From a bacterium (GTDB lineage Bacteria > Bacteroidota > Bacteroidia > B-17B0 > Aurantibacillaceae): a stretch of 5,396 nucleotides of DNA. Shown piece after piece: positions 1 through 5,396 of the stretch. Numbering within the stretch: the first letter of the stretch is position 1; each line of letters opens with the position of its first letter. Position numbers and translations under genes: made by a program. Where the stretch lies: assembly GCA_027364695.1 (NCBI GenBank), contig DAHXOV010000319.1:1-5396 (forward strand). Direction: 5' to 3'. The notes below the pieces were generated by a model. That model was given only the letters and a program-made list of their open reading frames with translations. It was not told where the DNA came from and ran no database searches.

Positions 1-587
1 ACATTGGATACTAAATTAGCATGTGTGAGCATAACACCTTTTGGATTGCCTGCTGTTCCTGATGTGTATAATATTGTAAGCAAATCATCTGATGTGATTT
101 TTGAATAAATATTTTTTATTTTGTCTTCAATTTTATTTAAATCAATATCTTGAGTGATATGATAAATGTTTTTTACATCAGGGATTTCAAAAAATGAAAT
201 GATATGAGAGTGAAAATATTTTTGTAAGAGGGGCTGGTATTTTCTGAATAAATTATCTCCTGAAATAAATACCATTTTGGGTGTAGCCTCTTGAATGATA
301 AAGTTTAAATCATGTTCGGATATATTTGGAAACACGGGCACTGTAACAGCACCAATGAGTTGGCATGCATAATCAACAAAATTCCACTCAGGGCAATTTT
401 CGGACATGAGTAAAATATTATCGCCTTTTTGTATGCCTTGATAATCAAGGTAGGCTGCTAACTTAAATACATAAGCATAAAATTCTTTACCTGAGACTGC
501 TTTCCATTTATTTTTTTGTTTGTGGTAGAGCAAGTTCTCTTTATTCGTTAGCTCTTCAATGAATAATAAATCTGCTACTTTTTGCAT
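1..587 (-). CDS. Long-chain acyl-CoA ligase (AMP-binding, FadD/FAA1-like), N-terminal part, 3' end beyond window
   Basis: My translation of the minus strand from the ATG at 585-587 stays open for 195 codons to the window edge. It reads as the N-terminal part of an ANL-superfamily adenylate-forming enzyme. Residues 60-86 contain LMSENCPEWNFVDYA and GAVTVPVFP, typical of long-chain acyl-CoA synthetases. Residues 174-189 are YTSGTAGNPKGVMLTH, the ATP/phosphate-binding P-loop (motif A3) of the family. Family enzymes adenylate a fatty acid with ATP and transfer it to CoA, at the cytoplasm/inner membrane face. The start is fixed by an in-frame TAA four codons... that is, two codons upstream of this ATG, with no earlier start possible. 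It begins 36 bp after the WbqC gene on the same strand, so it is probably the last or a late gene of the lepB operon. Roughly two thirds of the usual ~590-residue protein is missing, so substrate chain length cannot be judged. An acyl-ACP or other ANL ligase is the main alternative. Confidence 0.9.
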   Translation of the reverse strand, partial: MQKVADLLFIEELTNKENLLYHKQKNKWKAVSGKEFYAYVFKLAAYLDYQGIQKGDNILLMSENCPEWNFVDYACQLIGAVTVPVFPNISEHDLNFIIQEATPKMVFISGDNLFRKYQPLLQKYFHSHIISFFEIPDVKNIYHITQDIDLNKIEDKIKNIYSKITSDDLLTILYTSGTAGNPKGVMLTHANLVSN

Positions 588-623
588 ATTATGTTATTTT
601 CTGCTCATAATAATGATAATTAG

Positions 624-1241
624 TTAAAATTTAAAATCACCTTTCAAATAGTTTTTTGCGTGGGGTCCTAAGTTAAAAATCAAGTCTAATATACTCCTAT
701 TTTCCTGAAAAGAAAATCTATCTGAAAACACTTGTAAATAGGGTATTTTTAAATGGCGTGGCAAATGGATATTTTTTTTAAAGTAGTCTCTATAATCACA
801 GGTATAAAAAGAAGTATATTCTGATGTGTAATAAATGTTTATATAAATATCTAATAATGATAAAATTTTTTTGAAAATATTTAAGTTGAATTGAAACAGA
901 AATTTTTCATTTGGGTTTATCAACCATCGTAACAAATCATCGGCATAATATTCAAAATAGGGAGCATTTTTATATGCAGAGATAATAGCTGTATAATGTT
1001 TTTTATGCCATTTTTCTTTGTAGCAAATTTCTTTTTGAGAAATGTTTTCTTTGTTGTTTTGATGAATAACAGGGATGATCAAAGGCATTGTTCCATTGGC
1101 TGTAAGTATGTATGTTCTATTTCTGATAGTTTGTTTGATATAATGCTCATGCGCTTCAATGAATATATCAGAATATTTTTGTATTTCGTAATAATAATGG
1201 ATGTCTCCAAAATATTGTATATTAAATACAGGTCTATTCAT
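624..1241 (-). CDS. WbqC-family protein (function unknown)
   Basis: This 205-residue protein shows the marks of the WbqC-like family (PF08889, from memory). They are an N-terminal QYFGDIHYYYEI (residues 9-20), HEHYIKQTIRNRTYIL with NG (31-50), W78 and H82 followed by SAYKNAPYFEYYADDL (88-103), and a C-terminal block from YLQVF (168-172) through NRSILDLIFNLGP (181-193). It is full length for the family. There is no signal peptide or membrane segment, so it is probably cytoplasmic. The family was named from an O-antigen cluster gene, but its reaction is not established to my knowledge. Its ATG overlaps the stop of the upstream signal peptidase paralog as ATGA (1238-1241), the usual arrangement for translational coupling, and the ligase gene follows after 36 bp. 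No glycosyltransferase or sugar-nucleotide gene is visible nearby, so a polysaccharide role is not supported by context here. The gene is very AT-rich. Confidence 0.88.
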   Translation of the reverse strand: MNRPVFNIQYFGDIHYYYEIQKYSDIFIEAHEHYIKQTIRNRTYILTANGTMPLIIPVIHQNNKENISQKEICYKEKWHKKHYTAIISAYKNAPYFEYYADDLLRWLINPNEKFLFQFNLNIFKKILSLLDIYINIYYTSEYTSFYTCDYRDYFKKNIHLPRHLKIPYLQVFSDRFSFQENRSILDLIFNLGPHAKNYLKGDFKF

Positions 1242-2092
1242 TTACTATGAAAGTGATAAAATACAATACCTATCAGATGTTTTTTTGCTATAGGACCTAA
1301 GTAGCGGCTATCTATTGCATTATCGCGATTATCGCCCATTACAAAATAATAATCATCTTTGAATGGATACTCTGTTATTTTTTTCTGATTGATAATTAAA
1401 GTATCATTTTCAATGTCAGATGATTTTTCTTCTTTTTGAATAACAGGGGAATATATGTTCAAATTGTTTTTTGTCAATATCATTTTATCATTTTTTTTTG
1501 GTAAATATAAATATCCAAAAAAATGCTTATTCCATTTTATACTTTCATTATAGGGATAAATAATATCTTCATAAATAAAAGGATTGTCCAATTCGTAAGA
1601 TATTCCTGTAACATTGGTATCTCTTTTTAATTTGTAGTACGCATTTTCTGCCAAACTTCCTGCGTATTCATATTTTTTAGAAATCATTGCTCTTTCACTA
1701 ATCAGGGAATCTATATGTTTAAATTTTTCAATAGAGTCGGTGAGTTGAATAATATAATTTTTTTGAAACGAGTGCAATGTTTTTTCTGATATGTGATTGA
1801 TGTACACTTTATTACTATCTATTAAAATGCTATCACCTGGCAAGCCAATCACTCTTTGAATAAAATAATAAGCCCTTGTGGTGGTTGTGTCATCGTTTTC
1901 ATCATAATCGGCACGATAAACGGTAATATCATTGTGATTGGGGGACAGCAAGAATTTTCTATAAATTAAAATATCTCCTTTCCGAATACTATTTTTCATA
2001 TCATCTGCGGGCATTTTAATAATACCAAAGCATAAATAAAAGATGACAAAACAAATTATTCCAATGAAAGAATATATAAAAAACCTTTTCAT
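1238..2092 (-). CDS. Signal peptidase I paralog (S26 fold) lacking both catalytic residues; probable pseudoenzyme
   Basis: This 284-residue protein has one N-terminal membrane segment (about residues 4-25) and then the S26 signal peptidase boxes in order. Box B is MPADDMKNSIRKGDILIYRK (27-46), box C is around NDITVYRADY (54-63), box D is QRVIGLPGDSI (79-89), and box E is GDNRDNAIDSRYLGPI (253-268). In active bacterial enzymes box B has Ser-Met and box D has Lys-Arg. Here the Ser position is Asp31 (codon 2000-2002, GAT) and the Lys position is Gln79 (codon 1856-1858, CAA). No His replaces the Lys as in the eukaryotic/archaeal type. The fold should survive but peptide-bond cleavage should not. 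The reading frame is intact, so this is not a decaying pseudogene. It lies 54 bp after active lepB and overlaps wbqC by 4 bp. Its role is unknown; a partner or regulator of LepB, or a substrate-binding protein, is inference. It lacks the DUF5684-like domain and the C-terminal membrane segment of its neighbour. Confidence 0.88.
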   Translation of the reverse strand: MKRFFIYSFIGIICFVIFYLCFGIIKMPADDMKNSIRKGDILIYRKFLLSPNHNDITVYRADYDENDDTTTTRAYYFIQRVIGLPGDSILIDSNKVYINHISEKTLHSFQKNYIIQLTDSIEKFKHIDSLISERAMISKKYEYAGSLAENAYYKLKRDTNVTGISYELDNPFIYEDIIYPYNESIKWNKHFFGYLYLPKKNDKMILTKNNLNIYSPVIQKEEKSSDIENDTLIINQKKITEYPFKDDYYFVMGDNRDNAIDSRYLGPIAKKHLIGIVFYHFHSK

Positions 2093-2146
2093 TACATTAC
2101 AAATGTATTGAATTCAAAGGTAAAAAGCAAGTCAAGAAAAGATATA
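2093..2146 (-). promoter_or_regulatory. Short spacer between lepB and its paralog with two TAnnTTTG-like boxes and a small hairpin
   Basis: Read on the minus strand, this 54-bp spacer contains TACCTTTG (2115-2122) and TACATTTG (2100-2107). Both match the Bacteroidota -7 consensus TAnnTTTG. The second has a TTG about 20 bases upstream (2128-2130), a fitting -33 distance, but transcription would then start practically at the start codon. The first has no TTG at the right distance. A 6-bp A/U-rich hairpin (2093-2098 with 2102-2107, loop 2099-2101) abuts the ATG. The paralog may therefore have a weak internal promoter in addition to readthrough from lepB. AT-rich DNA yields such matches by chance, so this is tentative. 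Confidence 0.25.
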
Positions 2147-3958
2147 TTATTTCCTTTTGCTTGTTTTTTTCTTTTTCCACTTATTGTATGCCCAAATACC
2201 GAATATGAGTGAAAGTATAGGTATTTTCAAAGATACCAATCCATCATGTCCTACATAACATAAAAATCTTTCCCATCTAAATTTTCCATCTTTAGAATTT
2301 TTGAATAAGGAACCAAGGATTGATTTTCCACTCACCGGGTTATTCTCTGCGTATTTCATACTAAACCATACAAAGAAAGGTTCTCCTACAATATGATCGA
2401 ATGGTACAAATCCCCAGCTACGAGAGTCAGCACTATTGTGCCTGTTATCTCCCATCATCCAATAATAATCTTGTTGGAATGTATAAGTGTCAATCGTTTT
2501 GCCATCATAGTAAACTTGTCCGTTTTTCATCACGACTTGATGTGTTTTTCCAAAATCATCATAAGTATCCAAGATTTTTTTATATAAGATAAAATGAGCG
2601 CTGTCCATCTTTATGGTCATTCCTTTTTTCGGGATTATCAATGGTCCAAAGTTGTCATTGTTCCATGTGAATCTTTCGTGGTGTGGAAAAACGGTTATAT
2701 CTCTTTGCCCTTTTGAGTCAATTTTTCTCTTTATCTGAATAACTCCTTCTAATTGTTTAACTTTTTCAACCACCTGCTTAGGCATAGTGAGTAAATAGAT
2801 GCAGGTATCATATTTGGTTTGTACCAAGTCCCCTTCACTGACATAAATATCCATGTCATCTAATAATTTAAAGTTACTCAATACAATTCTTCCATTCGTC
2901 TCCATTCTTTCACCAAAGAGCGTTCCTTTGGTAGTAACATAGTATTTAAATTGAGCATGTTCGGGTGTTGTTTGCTCTTTACTGTTAATATAAATCATTC
3001 CATCTTTTATTTCTAATGTATCGCCTGCAATGGCTACACATCTTTTTACATAGTGTTCCCTTTTATCTACAGGTCGGGCTACAATTTTTCCAAATGGTTG
3101 TTCATTCAATGGGTTGATATTATTGGGGTTATGAACATAATCCCAGGCCATTTTTGCATAATACGCCTCCTCCATTAAATTTTTGTTTGCCTGATTATCT
3201 TCATTTTTTATAAGCATTGCCATCAATCTCAGTGCTTGGTAATAACTTATATCTTGCATATTTTGAATCACCGTATCCCCATCAGGATAATTAAATACTA
3301 CGATTTCATTTCTTTCTACTTCACCACCAACAGGTATTCTCATATATGGTAAACTTACCCAATCTACATAAGCAGGAATAGAATTAGTGCCAATCAAAGT
3401 ATGATGTGAGAAAGGAAAAGCAATGACTGTTTGTGGAATTCTAGGACCATAGGCCAATTTGTTGACAAACAAAAAATCTCCCACCATCAATGTTTTTTCC
3501 AGTGAAGACGTGGGAATAGTAAATGCTTCAATAGAAAAAGTCCGTATGATAGAGGCGGCTATAGTTGCAAAAACGATAGGATCTATCCATTCTTTAATGA
3601 ACTTAGATGGTTCTGGCGAATACTTTTCTAATCCAACAAAGCGTAAGTTTTTATCCAATATCAAAAGAATAAAAAAAGCAGGTGGCAATAAAGAAGCAAT
3701 CAAAATTTCAGATAATTTCACTTTATTTAGTGCTCGTGCTGTATTAAATCCATATACCCCCCACATAATTAAATTTACACCAGGGATAAGCATAATTAAC
3801 GACCACCACCAAGGTTTTTTTAAAATTATAGAAAGCTGATAAAAGTTATACACAGGAATAAAAGCCTTCCATGTAGGAACTGAACACAACCTGAAGATAC
3901 TTGCTATTCCAAAAAAAGATACAAAGGTGATGATAATGAAAATAATATTCCCCGTCAT
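2147..3958 (-). CDS. lepB: Signal peptidase I, long Bacteroidota form with N-terminal membrane domain
   Basis: LepB cuts signal peptides from exported proteins on the outer face of the inner membrane. This 603-residue protein starts with several membrane segments and a VPTWKAFIPVYNFYQL...PWWW pattern (residues 27-52), resembling the DUF5684 domain. A further membrane segment (about 125-145) leads into box B, IPTSSLEKTLMVGDFLFVNK (148-167), with catalytic Ser152 (codon 3503-3505). Box D is VKRCVAIAGDTLEI (304-317) with general base Lys305 (codon 3044-3046), and box E is GDNRHNSADSRSWGFV (503-518). The C-terminus has a membrane segment (about 572-593) and a Lys/Arg tail. Compared with E. coli LepB, where Ser and Lys are about 55 residues apart, here they are 153 apart, and there is another long insert between boxes D and E (about 320-495). 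Long inserts are usual in Bacteroidota. The Met after the catalytic Ser is Leu here. It is probably the first gene of the minus-strand operon, divergent from the lipoprotein gene across 123 bp. The start chosen gives a hydrophobic N-terminus and no upstream in-window alternative looks better. Confidence 0.95.
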   Translation of the reverse strand: MTGNIIFIIITFVSFFGIASIFRLCSVPTWKAFIPVYNFYQLSIILKKPWWWSLIMLIPGVNLIMWGVYGFNTARALNKVKLSEILIASLLPPAFFILLILDKNLRFVGLEKYSPEPSKFIKEWIDPIVFATIAASIIRTFSIEAFTIPTSSLEKTLMVGDFLFVNKLAYGPRIPQTVIAFPFSHHTLIGTNSIPAYVDWVSLPYMRIPVGGEVERNEIVVFNYPDGDTVIQNMQDISYYQALRLMAMLIKNEDNQANKNLMEEAYYAKMAWDYVHNPNNINPLNEQPFGKIVARPVDKREHYVKRCVAIAGDTLEIKDGMIYINSKEQTTPEHAQFKYYVTTKGTLFGERMETNGRIVLSNFKLLDDMDIYVSEGDLVQTKYDTCIYLLTMPKQVVEKVKQLEGVIQIKRKIDSKGQRDITVFPHHERFTWNNDNFGPLIIPKKGMTIKMDSAHFILYKKILDTYDDFGKTHQVVMKNGQVYYDGKTIDTYTFQQDYYWMMGDNRHNSADSRSWGFVPFDHIVGEPFFVWFSMKYAENNPVSGKSILGSLFKNSKDGKFRWERFLCYVGHDGLVSLKIPILSLIFGIWAYNKWKKKKTSKRK

Positions 3959-3980
3959 AATAAAACGTATTTTGAGTGTG

Positions 3981-3988
3981 CAAAAATG
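3981..3988 (-). promoter_or_regulatory. Possible -7 box of the lepB operon promoter
   Basis: On the minus strand CATTTTTG matches TAnnTTTG at five of six fixed positions and lies 22 bp ahead of the lepB start codon. A TTG-type -33 element is not seen at the expected distance, so support is weak. It is proposed mainly because the operon needs a promoter in this 123-bp divergent spacer. Confidence 0.25.
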
Positions 3989-4041
3989 AGTAAAATATCT
4001 ATGTAATAAGATTTTTTTTATATTCTTTTAAACTTTTTCTT

Positions 4042-4049
4042 TTACTTTG
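4042..4049 (+). promoter_or_regulatory. Probable -7 box of the lipoprotein gene promoter
   Basis: TTACTTTG, followed by CA, matches the Bacteroidota TAnnTTTG box at five of six fixed positions. It lies 32 bp ahead of the ATG at 4082, leaving an A-rich leader of about 25 bases. The leader has no Shine-Dalgarno sequence, which is usual in this phylum. The -33 region is only a T-rich run (around 4012-4030) without a clear TTTG. Confidence 0.4.
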
Positions 4050-4081
4050 CATCAAACTACAAAATCTAAAAAAATTAAGTT

Positions 4082-5038
4082 ATGAAAACAAATCAAATTT
4101 TAATCGGTAGCCTGACCCTAGGCATGATAGCATTGATGACTATCACAGGGTGTAAAAAGAAAGACAAAAATGAAGCACAGCCTGACACGAGTTATGAGTA
4201 TGTTCAGGACAATAACCTAGGAGAAATTACCAATAACGATGTTGGCAACATGGGAATGGAAGCAAAAGAAAACGGGACGCTTTCCAATTACAGAGTAACA
4301 GATAATACTTATGTGGGGGGTATTGCAGCCGTGCCATGTGCCACTATCACATTAGATACTTCTGCAAAAACATTTACTGTTGACTTTGGCGCCACGCCTT
4401 GTCTAGGTAAAGATGGCAGGAATCGTTCAGGCAAACTTATTTACAACTATTCTGCCTCTACCAATGGTGCCAAATGGCCAAGACAACCTGGCTTTTCTAT
4501 CACCTCTACTTCCCAAAATTATGTAGTAGATAGTTATACCGTGAATATCATCAATCGCACTCATACCAATACCACCCCCGTAGGATTCAATCCATCTACT
4601 ACTAATATTACATGGACCACCTCTGCTAATATACAAATTATAAAACCATCTTCTGCAGGTGGAGGTACTATTTCATGGGTGGCAACCAGAACCACAGAAC
4701 TTACTAACACAAACGATCCTAATGTGTATGATCCATCAGGTAATTTGCCCATAGCATGGAACAAAGTGATATTAAAACTCAATGGCAGCGGATCGGGTAC
4801 CACAGGAAGTGGTGTTGGCTACACTACCAGTATGAGTAACCTAATATGGGATGCTACTTGTACACCTGACCCTATTTTACGACCTTATAGACATCCGTTC
4901 AAATCAGGCACTATTACTTTTACTCCATCAGGGAAACCTGCACGAGTAATTGATTTTGGCAGCGGAACCTGCGATTTTAATGTATGTGTATCTATACCTG
5001 CGTACAGTTACCAAAATTGTAATGTAACCCTTCCATAA
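4082..5038 (+). CDS. Putative secreted lipoprotein with two DFG/Cys motifs, function unknown
   Basis: This 318-residue protein begins with a lipoprotein signal peptide: K2, a hydrophobic stretch (about 6-20), and the lipobox ITGC with lipidated Cys24. KKKDKNE follows, a charged start like that of lipoproteins sent to the cell surface in Bacteroidota, although it does not exactly match the published export signal. The mature part is rich in Thr, Ser, Asn and beta-strand patterns, with six further Cys (86, 107, 260, 297, 302, 313). TFTVDFGATPCLGKDGRNRSGKL (starting at 97) and ARVIDFGSGTCDFNVCVSI (starting at 287) look like two related motifs. I have seen DFG-x-Cys motifs with GRxRSGK in uncharacterised Bacteroidota lipoproteins, but know no function. 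It has its own likely promoter and a strong terminator, so it can be a single-gene transcript. Base composition is clearly richer in G+C than the minus-strand genes. The start is the only ATG that places the signal peptide properly. Confidence 0.85.
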   Translation: MKTNQILIGSLTLGMIALMTITGCKKKDKNEAQPDTSYEYVQDNNLGEITNNDVGNMGMEAKENGTLSNYRVTDNTYVGGIAAVPCATITLDTSAKTFTVDFGATPCLGKDGRNRSGKLIYNYSASTNGAKWPRQPGFSITSTSQNYVVDSYTVNIINRTHTNTTPVGFNPSTTNITWTTSANIQIIKPSSAGGGTISWVATRTTELTNTNDPNVYDPSGNLPIAWNKVILKLNGSGSGTTGSGVGYTTSMSNLIWDATCTPDPILRPYRHPFKSGTITFTPSGKPARVIDFGSGTCDFNVCVSIPAYSYQNCNVTLP

Positions 5039-5057
5039 ACATACTTGAATCATCATG

Positions 5058-5094
5058 AAGGGCTATTCAATGAAAAAATGAATAGCCCTTTTTT
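5058..5094 (+). terminator. Strong intrinsic terminator after the lipoprotein gene
   Basis: A perfect 12-bp inverted repeat, AAGGGCTATTCA (5058-5069) and TGAATAGCCCTT (5079-5090), encloses a 9-base loop and runs into TTTT (5091-5094), giving six consecutive T. It starts 20 bp after the lipoprotein stop, so it should end that transcript. Its 3' arm contains an ATG (5078-5080) in frame with the sigma factor gene that follows. Confidence 0.92.
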
Positions 5095-5101
5095 ATATCC
5101 T

Positions 5102-5396
5102 ATGCATTCATCAGAAACAGATCAAAAAATAATACAACTTATTGCGCATCCTGAGTCACAAAATCAGGCATTAAAATTATTAATAGCTACTTATCAGAAA
5201 AAATTATACTGGCAAATCAGAAGGATGGTTATTGATCATGATGATGCAGACGATGCTTTACAAAACACATTTATCAAAGCATGGCAAGGATTAAAAAAGT
5301 TTAATCAAAAGAGTAGTTTATTTACATGGTTGTACAAAATTGCTACCAATGAGGCATTACAAATTCTAAGAAAAAGAGCACAACAAAACAATATAC
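5102..5396 (+). CDS. ECF-type RNA polymerase sigma factor (sigma-70 region 2), N-terminal part
   Basis: Translation from the ATG at 5102 is open for 98 codons to the window edge. Residues 24-60 and 46-64 (HDDADDALQNTFIKAWQGL) match sigma region 2.1-2.2, the core RNA polymerase contact. FNQKSSLFTWLYKIATNEA (67-85) followed by LRKR matches regions 2.3-2.4, which recognise the -10 box and melt DNA. Lack of region 1 and the short N-terminus point to the ECF group. Regions 4 and any anti-sigma gene lie outside the window. The frame is open all the way back to the lipoprotein stop, so ATG 5078, inside the terminator stem, is an alternative start that adds eight residues (MNSPFLYP). I prefer 5102 because the terminator would otherwise be part of the coding sequence. 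No clear promoter lies between the terminator and the start, so expression may depend on terminator readthrough or on a promoter within the lipoprotein gene. Confidence 0.88.
   Translation, partial: MHSSETDQKIIQLIAHPESQNQALKLLIATYQKKLYWQIRRMVIDHDDADDALQNTFIKAWQGLKKFNQKSSLFTWLYKIATNEALQILRKRAQQNNI

Noticed and set aside
595..609. Five-codon minus-strand mini-frame (ATG to TAA) ahead of the acyl-CoA ligase gene
   Set aside because: It is too short to support as a gene, and AT-rich spacers produce these by chance. Its in-frame TAA does fix the ligase start at 587.
996..1250. Plus-strand open frame of 84 codons
   Set aside because: It lies antisense to the well-supported WbqC gene and its translation has no recognisable motif.
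1238..2092. Calling the dead signal peptidase a pseudogene
   Set aside because: The frame is intact, fold motifs are kept and it is coupled to the next gene; loss of catalytic residues alone does not indicate decay.
2393..2592. Two short plus-strand open frames
   Set aside because: They are antisense to the LepB box E region and share no family features.
3459..3839. Plus-strand open frame of 126 codons
   Set aside because: It is the complement of the lepB N-terminal coding region; LepB motifs on the other strand are decisive.
3959..4081. Riboswitch or small RNA in the divergent spacer
   Set aside because: Only A/T-rich homopolymer-like sequence and promoter-like boxes are seen; there is no stable stem or known motif.
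4427..4803. Two minus-strand open frames within the lipoprotein gene
   Set aside because: The plus-strand protein has a lipobox, promoter and terminator; the minus frames show only low-complexity translations.

Overview
The window looks like chromosomal DNA from a low-GC member of the Bacteroidota. The reasons are the long two-part LepB with an extra N-terminal membrane domain, the signal peptidase/WbqC gene order, a short Lys-rich lipoprotein of a Bacteroidota type, A-rich leaders without Shine-Dalgarno sequences, and TAnnTTTG-like promoter boxes. I cannot name the class or genus. No RNA genes, mobile elements, CRISPR arrays or large repeats are visible.

Left part (1-3958, all minus strand; transcription runs from 3958 towards 1). 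Four genes are packed head to tail. The first is an active-looking signal peptidase I (lepB, 2147-3958). The second is a smaller S26 signal peptidase paralog (1238-2092). The third is a WbqC-family protein (624-1241), which overlaps the paralog by 4 bp. The fourth is the N-terminal third of a long-chain acyl-CoA ligase (587 down to the window edge). Gaps are 54, -4 and 36 bp, so one operon is likely. The standout is the second gene. Its fold motifs are intact, but both catalytic dyad residues are replaced (Ser to Asp31, Lys to Gln79), so it should be a catalytically dead signal peptidase encoded next to the live one.

Right part (4082-5396, plus strand). A 123-bp AT-rich divergent spacer separates lepB from a putative surface lipoprotein of 318 residues, which carries two related Asp-Phe-Gly/Cys motifs. 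It is followed by a near-perfect intrinsic terminator (12-bp stem plus T run). Immediately after, or overlapping, the terminator begins an ECF-type sigma factor cut off by the window edge. The closeness of terminator and sigma start suggests either termination between two units or attenuation of sigma expression.

Functionally, the left operon concerns protein export (signal peptide removal), an uncharacterised WbqC protein and fatty-acid activation. The right part holds an envelope lipoprotein and a regulator. A direct link between the two halves is not shown by the sequence.
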